Shown here piece by piece: positions 7,949-17,072 of a stretch of DNA of 26,320 nucleotides (positions are counted from its first letter, which is position 1; every line of letters begins with the position of its first letter). The notes beneath the pieces were generated by a model that searched no databases, was not told the origin of the DNA, and was given only the letters and a program-made list of their open reading frames with translations. The DNA comes from an uncultured Clostridia bacterium (GTDB taxonomy: Bacteria; Bacillota; Clostridia; Christensenellales; UBA1242): NCBI GenBank assembly GCA_934778125.1, contig CAKVOF010000017.1:1-26320 (forward strand), written 5' to 3'. The translations under genes were made by a program, and so were the position numbers.

Positions 7949-8757
7949 TATTTTTCCTTAACAACCTTATCAAACCTTATATTTTCAAGAGAATATTCTT
8001 TTACACTAACTTCTTTATCGCTAACAAATTTCACTGTTACTGTTTGTTTTAGTAAGTTATTATATATATTAACGCCTTCACCATCTGGAGTTTGAACCTT
8101 TGAATTCACTTTTGGCATTTTTTCATTTATTTCCGCATAAACTTCATTTTCATACGCCAAACAGCACATCAATCTTCCACAAACACCACTTATTTTGGTT
8201 GGATTTAACGATAAACCTTGAACTTTTGCCATTTTAATACTAACTTTATCAAAATCATCTAAAAATTGTTTGCAACAAACTTCTTTTCCGCAAACACCAA
8301 TTGAACCAATTAACCTTGCTTGATCTCGAATCCCAATTTGTTTCAACTCTATTCTTGTTTTTAAATTTCCAGCTAATTCTTTTACCAAATCTCTAAAATC
8401 TACTCTATCCTCACAAACAAAACTAATAATTACTTTTGAGTTATCTAGCGAGAAGTCAACATCAACGAGTTTCATATCAAGATTGTATTTCTTTACAAGA
8501 TTATTAGTCAGTTCAAGAACCTCTGATTTTTTTCCCTGCAGTTTTTTATTTTTTTCAATATCTTCTTTGCTGGCTATTCGAACAAACTTTGCTGTGTCTG
8601 TTAGCTTTTTTGAGCAGACTCTAATAACTTCACCAATCTGCAATGCACTTGAAGTTTCACACACAATTTTTTCATTTGAATTTAGTTTTTCTAATTCATC
8701 ATTTTCTTCTAACTTATAAAAATTTGATTTAATCTTAACGGCTAATTTTTGCGACAT
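7948..8757 (-). CDS. ricT: RicT (YaaT), PSP1-domain iron-sulfur regulator of RNase Y
   Basis: RicT acts with RicA and RicF in B. subtilis as a complex that steers RNase Y-dependent mRNA maturation and influences sporulation, competence and biofilm genes. The 269-residue protein contains the PSP1 domain (about 55-150) and the family's two cysteine motifs, CGKEVCC (C156, C161, C162) and CGRLMCC (C193, C198, C199), which supply ligands for 4Fe-4S clusters. Its start overlaps the end of holB by 16 bp. No ricA or ricF lies in this window, so partners would be elsewhere. Placement after holB matches B. subtilis. Identity is very secure; function in this organism is inferred. Confidence 0.95.
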   Translation of the reverse strand: MSQKLAVKIKSNFYKLEENDELEKLNSNEKIVCETSSALQIGEVIRVCSKKLTDTAKFVRIASKEDIEKNKKLQGKKSEVLELTNNLVKKYNLDMKLVDVDFSLDNSKVIISFVCEDRVDFRDLVKELAGNLKTRIELKQIGIRDQARLIGSIGVCGKEVCCKQFLDDFDKVSIKMAKVQGLSLNPTKISGVCGRLMCCLAYENEVYAEINEKMPKVNSKVQTPDGEGVNIYNNLLKQTVTVKFVSDKEVSVKEYSLENIRFDKVVKEK

Positions 8758-9722
8758 ATATACAACACCTCTAATATATAAAGTAGAAAATTATCAACAA
8801 CACAAGTTGAATTGCAATTAAATTTTAACTTTTCATTAACTTCAACTAATTTTAGTATTAATCTATAAATTACTTCTTCGCTAAAATCCTTAGATATTAT
8901 TTTTAAATCTTGGATTCTACTTTTATTAACAACATTTTCAGAATTTACTTCACACACCAAAACATCTCTTAAAATCAGTTCAAACATTGCAAAGAATAAT
9001 TTTAAATTATCTTTTAACTCTAAAAGTTTATGAGAATATTCTAGTGTTTGCCCGCTTTTCCTATAGTTTTTTAACAAATCAAAGCAAAAGTTAAATATTT
9101 CAATTGATTTTTTGTTGCTTAAAAACTCATCTAATTTAGATATATTCCCATCGCTTGCTTCTAAAAGCGACTCATTTAAACTTGATTTATATTTTGGAAT
9201 TAATTCAAGTTGACTTTTTAGTTCATTAGCATTTTCATTCTTTTCAACTATTAATTTAACCCTACTTCTAATTGTTGGCAACACACCTTGTTCATTTGAA
9301 GCGGTGATTATAAAAACAACACTTTTTGATGGTTCTTCAAGAGTTTTCAAAAGTTTATTTTGAGCATCTGTTCTTGCTAAATCTAAGTTATTTATTATAA
9401 TTATTTTTTTATCGTTTTCAACTGGAAGAATTATACATTCATTTGCTATCATTTTTGCTTCATCAACGGTTAACGCTTTTCCGCTTGGAAAAGTTAAAAC
9501 ATCAGCATGAGTTCCATGAGCAACTTTATTGCAAATAACACAGTTAAAACAAGGCTTTTTTTCGCTTTCGCATAGTATTGTGGAAGCAATGCTTAAAGCA
9601 AAGTCACTTGCCTTGCACGAATCTTCACACACTATTAAATATGCATGGTTTAGCATATTATTCGCCAAATCATTTTGAACAATCATATTACATTTAGAAT
9701 TTTTATATAAATAATCAAACAT
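8742..9722 (-). CDS. holB: DNA polymerase III subunit delta' (HolB)
   Basis: Delta' is the non-motor clamp-loader subunit that works with delta and tau/gamma to load the beta clamp. The 326-residue protein has the AAA+-like N-domain and a four-cysteine zinc module (C51, C58, C61, C64). The DAQNKLLKTLEEPSKSVVFIIT-like region (about 114-140) is the classic HolB signature, followed by IRSRV (151-155). A functional Walker A is absent (VCEDSCKASD in its place), which fits a subunit that does not hydrolyse ATP. The C-terminal collar domain is divergent, as usual. It overlaps ricT and is preceded by its own likely promoter. The ribosome site is weak. Confidence 0.94.
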   Translation of the reverse strand: MFDYLYKNSKCNMIVQNDLANNMLNHAYLIVCEDSCKASDFALSIASTILCESEKKPCFNCVICNKVAHGTHADVLTFPSGKALTVDEAKMIANECIILPVENDKKIIIINNLDLARTDAQNKLLKTLEEPSKSVVFIITASNEQGVLPTIRSRVKLIVEKNENANELKSQLELIPKYKSSLNESLLEASDGNISKLDEFLSNKKSIEIFNFCFDLLKNYRKSGQTLEYSHKLLELKDNLKLFFAMFELILRDVLVCEVNSENVVNKSRIQDLKIISKDFSEEVIYRLILKLVEVNEKLKFNCNSTCVVDNFLLYILEVLYICRKN

Positions 9723-9748
9723 ATTCTTTCGCCAAACTTAATTATTCA

Positions 9749-9777
9749 ATTTTACCATAAAATGCTAAAACAAGCAA
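9749..9777 (-). promoter_or_regulatory. Probable sigma-A promoter for the holB cluster
   Basis: Minus strand: -35 TTGCTT (9772-9777), 17-bp spacer, extended -10 TGGTAAAAT (TAAAAT at 9749-9754). It is about 27 bp before the holB ATG and beyond the likely terminator of the preceding gene, so it would start the holB-ricT-trmN6-rsmI-rsmF unit. Confidence 0.5.
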
Positions 9778-9856
9778 AACATTGAGAATACTAAAAGAAA
9801 AATATTTAATTATTTCAATTCTTTTTCTCTTTTATTTGCATTTATATATAAAGCAA

Positions 9857-9924
9857 CAAAAAAAACTTAGCCGATATTTTCAGTGACACCTGCAAAGTTC
9901 ACTTTAATATTTTACTAAGTTTTT
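9857..9924 (-). terminator. Possible terminator with nested hairpin after the PrsA-like gene
   Basis: Two perfect 10-bp arms, AAAAACTTAG (9861-9870) and CTAAGTTTTT (9915-9924), enclose 44 nt that hold a smaller AGTGA/TCACT hairpin (9882-9886 with 9899-9903). On the minus strand the second arm runs into eight T residues (9858-9865). It starts 17 bp after the stop codon of the upstream gene. The long loop makes it an atypical terminator. Confidence 0.45.
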
Positions 9925-9941
9925 ATATTTTTCAATTTCTA

Positions 9942-11696
9942 TTAACCTAACAAATCTGAATAATTACTTTGATAATATGTTATTTCCATTCCATTCATTA
10001 ATGTGTTTATTAGGTTTGTTATATGGTTATTGTATTTTGAACTATCTGGATTAATTTTATCATAGATATATTCAAACACACTAATTTGTTTGCTGGCATC
10101 AATATGCATATTCCATAAATCCGCAACTGTCAAGTTATCAATATTTTCCATAGTTATTGCATTATTAACAACTCCATTAAACATCATAATATGATAACCG
10201 TGGTCTGAAATAATTAATGCACTTGGAGTGATTGAATCTTTTCCGTTATAAATTTCTCCGATTTGATAACCTTTGTTAAACATTTCTCTTGCTGAGCTAG
10301 TAAAACTTTCTACCCAGCTTTGTTTTGTGTTTTTATCAGTTGCCACAACATAACTGAATTTTGCATTAGCAGAAGCAGTGTCACCCGTGAACATACAAAT
10401 CAACCTATTAAACTCTTTTGCTTTCTCTTCATATGTTAATTTGCTATTAACTGATTCTATTATTTTTTTATAGATATCTAGGGCTAATTTTGATTGTTTT
10501 TCTTCTAATTGAATATAATTTCCATCTTCATCTGTTTTGTATTCAAGTTTATCCCAATCAATTTCATAGTTATAATAGAATTTTATCTCTTTCGCCAAAG
10601 CTTGAAGTTGGGCTTCATAATCTTCTTTAGCTATTTCACCCTTTCCATCGTTATATTTTTCTTTTAATTCATCAACTTTCGCTTTTAAAACTGGATCATC
10701 TTCAAATTTAAATAGAATATGATTAACTTCAACATAATCTCCATTACTATTTTTTAATAGGTTATAGTAAATATAATCAGACTTGTTTGTTGATTCAATT
10801 GCTTTAGCATATGCTTCGTAGTTATCTTTATATAGTTCGTATTCTGCTTTAAAATGTGCTTTATAGTATTCCAAAACAACATCAGAATCAATTTCCATAT
10901 TATCTAGGAAATAATTTTGATATAAAGTTAAATACATATTTTCAGTAAAACTCTCTGTTAAGTTTTTAACTTCAGCCTTAAAAACATCTTCTTCTGAATC
11001 TGATTTACCTTTGCTTTTTGCTGTTTGTTGAAGATTTGCAATATATCTAACCCAAGCTTCCTTTGAAAGATTTTCATTTTCAGGATTAACTTTTTGAATG
11101 AAACTTTCTGGAACATCTTTTCCTTTTGATTCTAGCTCAAAAGTTGTTTTATACTTGATTTTATTTGTTTCTGAGTTATATTCAAAATTTTTATCAGATA
11201 ATTCTAGTTTTGACTCATACTCTGAATATTTCGTTGGTTCAGTTGGTTTTGTTTTATTTTCATCTTTAGTTGAAGTGTTGTCATCTTTTTCAGACCACTC
11301 TTTTTCAATTACTGTTTCATATGAATCTAATGTTGTTTGGATAGAATTAAAAACTTTATATCTTATTTCAGTTTTATATTCATCTGATTGCATTTTTGTT
11401 TCAATTTCATCAATTTTCTTAATTTCATTAACCAATAATTCTCTTTGAATCATACTTTTAATGGTTTGCTTTAAACTTTCTTTTAAGTTCCCACTATTTT
11501 GATAATACTGGTAGCCATATTTATTAAAAGCATCTTCTAATTGCTCACGATTGTACTCTAAGTTTGTGCTAGTTTTTGCAACATATCTTGAATATAAATC
11601 TTTAGTGTTTTTTTCTGTGATGTTGCAACCTGCAAGCCCAAACATCATAGCAAAACACATTACTAATGAGAACAATATACTAACGATTTTTTTCAC
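9942..11696 (-). CDS. PrsA/SurA-like foldase lipoprotein with interrupted parvulin domain
   Basis: Likely an extracytoplasmic chaperone or peptidyl-prolyl isomerase on the outer face of the membrane. The 584-residue protein begins with a lysine-led signal peptide and a lipobox LAGC (C24). A SurA-N-like helical region (about 30-120) comes next, then an acidic, threonine-rich linker (about 138-160) and a further helical region. Parvulin-like pieces follow: VNHILFKF near 325 and a late GYHIMMFN near 495. The two halves are far apart, filled by a charged insert (about 340-470), so the domain is larger than a normal parvulin of about 90 residues. Start is GTG with AAAGGA 8 nt upstream. A SurA-N lipoprotein after mfd is a familiar Clostridia arrangement. 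Lipoprotein status is firm, chaperone role probable, isomerase activity unproven. Confidence 0.8.
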   Translation of the reverse strand: MKKIVSILFSLVMCFAMMFGLAGCNITEKNTKDLYSRYVAKTSTNLEYNREQLEDAFNKYGYQYYQNSGNLKESLKQTIKSMIQRELLVNEIKKIDEIETKMQSDEYKTEIRYKVFNSIQTTLDSYETVIEKEWSEKDDNTSTKDENKTKPTEPTKYSEYESKLELSDKNFEYNSETNKIKYKTTFELESKGKDVPESFIQKVNPENENLSKEAWVRYIANLQQTAKSKGKSDSEEDVFKAEVKNLTESFTENMYLTLYQNYFLDNMEIDSDVVLEYYKAHFKAEYELYKDNYEAYAKAIESTNKSDYIYYNLLKNSNGDYVEVNHILFKFEDDPVLKAKVDELKEKYNDGKGEIAKEDYEAQLQALAKEIKFYYNYEIDWDKLEYKTDEDGNYIQLEEKQSKLALDIYKKIIESVNSKLTYEEKAKEFNRLICMFTGDTASANAKFSYVVATDKNTKQSWVESFTSSAREMFNKGYQIGEIYNGKDSITPSALIISDHGYHIMMFNGVVNNAITMENIDNLTVADLWNMHIDASKQISVFEYIYDKINPDSSKYNNHITNLINTLMNGMEITYYQSNYSDLLG

Positions 11697-11720
11697 TGTT
11701 TTATTCCTTTTATAGCAAAT

Positions 11721-11749
11721 ATTATAATTATACTAGAGTAGTTTAACAA
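11721..11749 (-). promoter_or_regulatory. Sigma-A promoter for the PrsA-like gene
   Basis: Minus strand: -35 TTGTTA (11744-11749), 17-bp spacer, perfect -10 TATAAT (11721-11726). It lies in the 87-bp gap after mfd, giving a leader of about 20 nt that contains the AAAGGA ribosome site. A second overlapping TATAAT occurs slightly upstream but has no -35 at the right distance. Confidence 0.6.
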
Positions 11750-11783
11750 ATTATTATAGAAATATCAAACAAAAACAATACAT

Positions 11784-14700
11784 TTATTTTTTGTTTTGAC
11801 TTATTAAATTTTCCATTATTTCAAGCGTTATATCTAATTTTGAGTCGAGATATTGATTTAAATTCATTTCAATTATTGGCTCTTTTTCAAAATTTAATAC
11901 AAAATCATAGTTTGCATCTTTTATTTTTTCTAATTTTTCTTTAAACAATTCTAAATTAATAAAATATAATTGTAGGGTGTTTTTAATAACAACCTTATAA
12001 ATACCAATTATGCTTGCAATATTTTTTATTAATGCAATTTTCATAAGGTTTAAAATTTCAATTGGCAAATCACCATAAATTTCTTTAATTCTAGTTAACT
12101 CTCTTAAATAATCTTCTTTTGATTTTATTTTCGATATTGCCATATAAAGCGAAATTCGTTGTTCGTATTTTTCAACGAATTCGTTTGAAATAAATGCTGG
12201 AATATTTGTTTCGATTTTAACATCTATATCGTGTTCAACCTTTTCACCTTTTACTTCACTTATGGCTTGTTTTAAAAGTTCAACATACATAGCATAGCCA
12301 ACTTTTTGCATATGACCATGCTGTTCCACGCCCAACACATTGCCAGCACCCCTTATTTCCAAATCTCGCACTGCAATTTTGAATCCACTTCCCATTGATG
12401 TGAATTCACTAATTGCTTCTAATCTCTTATAAGCATTCTCCGACAAAACTTTACTTCCATCATAAGTAAAATATGCATAAGCTTGCCTATCACTTCTTCC
12501 AATTCTCCCTTTTAATTGATACAATTGAGATAACCCAAGTTGGTCTGCGTTGACAACGATAATCGTGTTTGCATTAGGTAAATCCACTCCATTTTCAATC
12601 AACGTTGTGCTTATCAACACTTGCGTTTCTTGGTTATATAATTTTATAACTTCTGTTTCCAATTCTTTCTCTGTCATTTGGCCATGAGCAACACTTAATT
12701 TGATTTCACTTCCGATTATATCCCTAATTTTTTTTGCAAAAGCATAAATGCTTTCAACCCTATTATATATAATCAAAACTTGTCCGTTTCTTGAAATTTC
12801 TCTTTCAACTGCACTTTTAACTAAATTTTCATTCAACTCACACACTTGAACTTCTGCAGGGATTCTTGATGTGGGTGGCGTTTGAATAACAGATATATCT
12901 CTTATTCCACTTAGCGAAAGATTCAAAGTTCTTGGAATAGGGGTTGCGCTTAGTGTTAGAATATTTATATCATTTTTAATGTTTTTAAGTTTTTCTTTAT
13001 CTTCAACACCAAACTTTTGCTCTTCATCTAAAATTAGCAAGCCTAAGTTTTTAAAAACAATATGCTTGTTTAATAACTTATGAGTTCCAATAATTAAATC
13101 TACTTCACCCCTTTCAAGTTTTTTATATATTTCTTCCACTTCTGTGTTTGTTTTGAACCTGTTTAAAACATCAACCCTAACACCAAAATTAGCCATTCTC
13201 TCCACACACGTATGGTAATGTTGTTCGGAAAGAATGGTTGTTGGGCATAAAAAAGCAACCATTTTGCCAGCACAAATTGTTTTAAAGGCACACCTAATTG
13301 CGACCTCAGTTTTACCAAATCCAACATCACCACACACAAGCCTATCCATAACTTTTCCGCTTTCCATATCGTTTTTGATATCTTTAACGGCGTTTAATTG
13401 ATCAAGCGTTTCGTTATATGAAAAACCATTTTCAAAAGCCTCTTGCAATTCATCATCTTTAGGGTATTTATACCCTTTTAGACTTTGCCTTTTTGCATAT
13501 AACTCAACCAGCGAAAATGCCATTTCTTTAACTTTATTTTTAACGCGTTGTTTGATATTTGCAAATTCAACGCCACCCATTTTGTTTAATGCTGGAGCGG
13601 TATCTGAGCCAACATATTTAGAAATTGAATCAATATTTTCACAAGGCACAAATAATTTATCGTTATTTTTATACTCAATTATGAAGTAGTCTTTTTTGGT
13701 TCCATTAACATTTAAACTTTTAAGCCCTAGGCACTTTCCTATTCCGTGGATTTTATGAACAACAAAATCACCATCACTTGGGATAAATGCATCTTCGAAG
13801 GACACAACATTTTGTGTTTTAACAACTTTTCGTTCACCAAACAAAGCCCCCAAACCAATTACACATATTTTTTCATCTGAAAAAAAGAACGAGTTGTGAT
13901 AGTTTTTTACAATTACATTAACTGAACCTTTTATTGCTTGAGATAAAAGAGTAATTTTATTAAAGTTTATCCTATGCGATTCCAACTCCCTAACCAAGCT
14001 TTCTAAACTCTCTTTTGACTTAACACAAATAAGTGTTGTAACACCGTTTAACGTGTTTGAGTTTAAGTCTAAAAAAAGAACTTTCCTATTCAGAAAATAT
14101 TTTGGAACAGGCATACAAACAAAACTGAATATTTTATTTGGCTTAAAAATTTTATTTGCGTTTGTTATATGTTGGAAACAAATGGCTGGCATTTTTATAT
14201 TAAATTCAAATTGATTTTCATTTAATTCTAAGCACTTATGCGCACTTAACATTTTACCATTATTAATGGCTTCTTTTAACGATTTATTAAATGTTGCATA
14301 ATAGTTTTGCCAATTTAAAAAAACCGCCTTTGCATCTGTTATAATAAATATGTGTTCATCGATTAAGTTAAATATTGATTGAGATATGTTTTCATCAAAA
14401 ACACTGAACCACATATTTGAATTAAATGAATTTTGCTCAACTATTGATAATGCTTCTGCCAATGTTTCATTTAATATACTATTGCCTTTTTTTACTAAAC
14501 TTTGAAGTTCATTTTTTAATCTTTCTGCATTTAGACTTAGTAAATTATTTGAATAAATTGCAAATGAGTCACCCTCGTATTCAGAAAAGTTTAAACTTTC
14601 TAAATCTATATTTTTTATTGATTTAAGCTCATCAAAATCAAACATAAATCTTTTGCAAGATGCACTTCCGATAGGGAAAATATCTAAAACATCACCTTTT

Positions 14701-15188
14701 AAAGAAAATTCACCATAGTTATAAACTTGACTCACCCTTTTATAATTTAAAGAAACTAATTTTTCAACTATTTCATTTAAGTCGTATTCTTTATTCTTTT
14801 CAAAATTTATTGATTTATCTAGAACGATACTTTGGGGGTACTTTTGACTAATTGTTTCTGGCGTTAGAATAAGAACATCAAAATCACCATTCACAACACC
14901 AATTAAGCTTTTTTGAATATTTAAATCGGGGCTAATGATTTGATTTAATTCATAGTTAAATGGCTTAGTTAAATATATAACACGCATATTGTTTAGTTCA
15001 AGTTCATAACCAAATTCATAAGCTTCATTTTCATCTTTTGCAAGCAACACAACTTTATTAGTTTGTTCTAAAATGACTGCAATTTTTTCTCCAAATGAGC
15101 AACCAAAAACACTCACTTTTTCGTTTTCATCAAGTGAGTGTTGCAGTAGATTAAATTTGCTGTTTGAACTTACTAAATTTGATATCAT
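11784..15188 (-). CDS. mfd: Transcription-repair coupling factor Mfd
   Basis: Mfd removes RNA polymerase stalled at DNA damage and recruits UvrA. The 1134-residue protein has the usual order: UvrB-like N-terminal domains (about 1-330, without ATPase motifs), a CarD-like RNA-polymerase-interaction domain (about 470-540, with FVVHKIHGIGK), then RecG-type helicase domains. These carry Walker A GDVGFGKT (620-627), Walker B DEEQ (721-724), SATPIPRTL and the RIGRSDRQAYAY motif. The C-terminal D7 domain comes last. Length is typical. The ATG overlaps the pth stop as ATGA (15185-15188), so the two are translationally coupled; pth-mfd is the conserved Bacillota order, here lacking the small gene fin. 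Confidence 0.97.
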   Translation of the reverse strand: MISNLVSSNSKFNLLQHSLDENEKVSVFGCSFGEKIAVILEQTNKVVLLAKDENEAYEFGYELELNNMRVIYLTKPFNYELNQIISPDLNIQKSLIGVVNGDFDVLILTPETISQKYPQSIVLDKSINFEKNKEYDLNEIVEKLVSLNYKRVSQVYNYGEFSLKGDVLDIFPIGSASCKRFMFDFDELKSIKNIDLESLNFSEYEGDSFAIYSNNLLSLNAERLKNELQSLVKKGNSILNETLAEALSIVEQNSFNSNMWFSVFDENISQSIFNLIDEHIFIITDAKAVFLNWQNYYATFNKSLKEAINNGKMLSAHKCLELNENQFEFNIKMPAICFQHITNANKIFKPNKIFSFVCMPVPKYFLNRKVLFLDLNSNTLNGVTTLICVKSKESLESLVRELESHRINFNKITLLSQAIKGSVNVIVKNYHNSFFFSDEKICVIGLGALFGERKVVKTQNVVSFEDAFIPSDGDFVVHKIHGIGKCLGLKSLNVNGTKKDYFIIEYKNNDKLFVPCENIDSISKYVGSDTAPALNKMGGVEFANIKQRVKNKVKEMAFSLVELYAKRQSLKGYKYPKDDELQEAFENGFSYNETLDQLNAVKDIKNDMESGKVMDRLVCGDVGFGKTEVAIRCAFKTICAGKMVAFLCPTTILSEQHYHTCVERMANFGVRVDVLNRFKTNTEVEEIYKKLERGEVDLIIGTHKLLNKHIVFKNLGLLILDEEQKFGVEDKEKLKNIKNDINILTLSATPIPRTLNLSLSGIRDISVIQTPPTSRIPAEVQVCELNENLVKSAVEREISRNGQVLIIYNRVESIYAFAKKIRDIIGSEIKLSVAHGQMTEKELETEVIKLYNQETQVLISTTLIENGVDLPNANTIIVVNADQLGLSQLYQLKGRIGRSDRQAYAYFTYDGSKVLSENAYKRLEAISEFTSMGSGFKIAVRDLEIRGAGNVLGVEQHGHMQKVGYAMYVELLKQAISEVKGEKVEHDIDVKIETNIPAFISNEFVEKYEQRISLYMAISKIKSKEDYLRELTRIKEIYGDLPIEILNLMKIALIKNIASIIGIYKVVIKNTLQLYFINLELFKEKLEKIKDANYDFVLNFEKEPIIEMNLNQYLDSKLDITLEIMENLISQNKK

Positions 15189-15736
15189 TTTATTGTTTTT
15201 TCTTCTAGTTTTTTATTTTTTATGAAATATTCAATTTCATCATTTACTTTATCAAAGTTAGACTCTAATATTTTCATATTATCACTTGAAACCTTGCTTA
15301 ACACAAAATCTGCAAGGTTACCAAATTGTGGTTTTCCAATTCCAATTCTAATCCTTGGAAACTCTGTTGTTCCTAGTTTCGCAACTATATCACGCATTCC
15401 ATTATGTGTTCCTGCACTTCCATTGTTCCGTGTTCGGATTGTGCCTAATGGCATATCAATATCATCGTAAATCACAAGCACTTGGCTTGGACTCAATTTC
15501 AATGAATTAATAATCTCGGCAACCGCTTTCCCACTTAGGTTCATATATGTTGTTGGTTTAAGCAAAACAACCTTTTCGCCATCTATAAAACCTTCCCCAC
15601 ACATTGAGTTGTATTTTTTCTTTGTGAACTCAATTGAATGTTTTGTGGCAAACTTATCGATATGAATGTAACCCATATTATGATATGTGTTTGAATAAAT
15701 TTTATCTGGATTTCCTAGCCCTACTATAACTAACAT
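15185..15736 (-). CDS. pth: Peptidyl-tRNA hydrolase
   Basis: Cleaves peptidyl-tRNA released from stalled ribosomes, recycling tRNA. The 183-residue protein has the family start GLGNP (6-10), catalytic His in YHNMGY (H19), KPTTYMNLSG (60-69, N66), YDDIDMPLG (90-98, with the conserved Asp at 91/92) and SAGTHNGM (107-114, N112). The usual glycine before HNG is threonine here, a mild change. The ATG is preceded by an excellent AAGGAG. It lies between the GlmU-like gene and mfd, echoing glmU-prs-ctc-pth-fin-mfd of B. subtilis. Confidence 0.97.
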   Translation of the reverse strand: MLVIVGLGNPDKIYSNTYHNMGYIHIDKFATKHSIEFTKKKYNSMCGEGFIDGEKVVLLKPTTYMNLSGKAVAEIINSLKLSPSQVLVIYDDIDMPLGTIRTRNNGSAGTHNGMRDIVAKLGTTEFPRIRIGIGKPQFGNLADFVLSKVSSDNMKILESNFDKVNDEIEYFIKNKKLEEKTIK

Positions 15737-15765
15737 TTTATCTCCTTACTAAACTTTTGTGCTTA

Positions 15766-16605
15766 CTAACTACGTGTATTTTCATTTTTTTTGCCAATGT
15801 TTTCAACCACTATGTCATTTTCAATTGTGGTATGAGAATTTAATATTGTGTTTGCTTTTATCCTACTATGCAATATATCACAAAAAGGCTTTATATAAAC
15901 ATTTTGTTCTAAAATTGAATCTTCAATAACAGAGTGCGATAAACAACAATTTTCAAACACTTTTGAATTTGAAATAACATTATTTTCTTTTAAAATAACA
16001 CCCGCTTTTACTTGCGTTTTTCCCTTTAAAACATTATTGGAAAAAATCTCAACACCGCTTGCAATATCAACTTCTGGCTCAATTGTAACACTGGCGGGAT
16101 TAACGATATTAACGCCATTTTGAATATGATAATCAACCACCCTCTTCCTTAAAATTTCAGTTATCATATTAAGTTGTTTTTTATATTCCACATTATAAAA
16201 TTCTTCATACGCATGAGTGAATAGTGAATCAAATTCTGGCGCAATGTTATTTTTTAAATAATCGTTTTTAAAAACATAACCTAATGGCAATTTGCACGCT
16301 TTAACATTTTTTATATTAGCATACTCAACAATTTGGTCAAGCGTTTCAGCAGTAATTAATGGAGTTGAGGCAAAAAGTACAATCATATGCGATGCAATAT
16401 TAGAAATGCAATTTTGCAAAATTTCAAATATTGCATCATTTTTTTTCACATTCACCACTTTTGTTGGAAATTTATAACACGCAAGTTCCAACCATTCATA
16501 TAAACTTTTGTTTAATGCTTTATATTTCGAATTGTTTAAGATAACAATTTGAAACAAGTTAAATGTTTTACAAACTAACTTTTGTTCTTCAATCTCGACT
16601 TGCAT
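15766..16605 (-). CDS. Degenerate GlmU-like protein (both active-site regions lost)
   Basis: GlmU normally makes UDP-GlcNAc with an N-terminal uridyltransferase and a C-terminal left-handed beta-helix acetyltransferase in about 450 residues. This 279-residue protein aligns without gaps to the GlmU start, but the nucleotide-binding loop AAGKGTRM is replaced by NNSKYKAL (24-31). FASTPLIT (78-85) stands where GDTPLIT is expected. The GlmU linker is recognisable as NGVNIVNPASVTIEPEV (163-179), followed by hexapeptide-like repeats (about 180-270) that stop before the acetyltransferase active site. The ATG has a strong AAGGGGAG site and overlaps tadA by 31 bp; the frame is intact, so it is expressed rather than a fresh pseudogene. 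It occupies the ancestral glmU position before pth. A sugar-nucleotide-binding or scaffolding role is possible; catalysis by the known mechanisms is unlikely. Confidence 0.75.
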   Translation of the reverse strand: MQVEIEEQKLVCKTFNLFQIVILNNSKYKALNKSLYEWLELACYKFPTKVVNVKKNDAIFEILQNCISNIASHMIVLFASTPLITAETLDQIVEYANIKNVKACKLPLGYVFKNDYLKNNIAPEFDSLFTHAYEEFYNVEYKKQLNMITEILRKRVVDYHIQNGVNIVNPASVTIEPEVDIASGVEIFSNNVLKGKTQVKAGVILKENNVISNSKVFENCCLSHSVIEDSILEQNVYIKPFCDILHSRIKANTILNSHTTIENDIVVENIGKKNENTRS

Positions 16606-17060
16606 TTATCTCCCCTTATTTTTTTAAAAAACTCCGATAGCATTTCTTCACATTCTTTCTCGCAAATACCCGCTTGAATATTGCACTTATGGTTAAATTT
16701 AATATCGTTAACTATGTTTGAAGTCCCAAACTTTTTATCACTTGCACCAAAATAAATATTCTCTATTCTTGCACTCAATATCGCTCCCAAGCACATAACG
16801 CATGGCTCTTTTGTGATATATATGTCACAATCACAAAGCCTAAAATTTTTGACTTTTTTGCATGCTTTTTCAATTGCTAATATTTCCGCATGGTATATGG
16901 CACATTTTTTCTTTTCTTTTAGATTGTGAGCCTTAGCAATAATTTTGTTGTTTTGAACAATAACTGCACCAACTGGCACATCTAAGTTTTTATAACTTAT
17001 TTTTGCTTGCTTTATTGCCTCACCCATAAAGTATTCTTCTGAAATATCTATTTTTTTCAT
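16575..17060 (-). CDS. tadA: tRNA-specific adenosine deaminase TadA
   Basis: Deaminates the wobble adenosine of tRNA-Arg(ACG) to inosine. The 161-residue protein has the cytidine-deaminase-fold zinc motifs HAE (H57, catalytic E59) and PCVMC (C87, C90), plus the GAVIV strand (31-35) and SARI (97-100), at normal spacing. The C-terminus is basic (KKIRGDKCKSRLKNKS). It follows rlmH by 12 bp and overlaps the start of the GlmU-like gene by 31 bp. Other members of this deaminase family include guanine and cytosine deaminases, but the TadA-type HAE/PCVMC context and translation-gene neighbours favour tRNA. Confidence 0.93.
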   Translation of the reverse strand: MKKIDISEEYFMGEAIKQAKISYKNLDVPVGAVIVQNNKIIAKAHNLKEKKKCAIYHAEILAIEKACKKVKNFRLCDCDIYITKEPCVMCLGAILSARIENIYFGASDKKFGTSNIVNDIKFNHKCNIQAGICEKECEEMLSEFFKKIRGDKCKSRLKNKS

Positions 17061-17072
17061 TTTACCTACTTA

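Noticed and set aside
9627..9654. Missing Walker A in HolB as a defect
   Set aside because: Delta' subunits commonly lack ATPase activity, and the zinc cysteines and signature region are intact.
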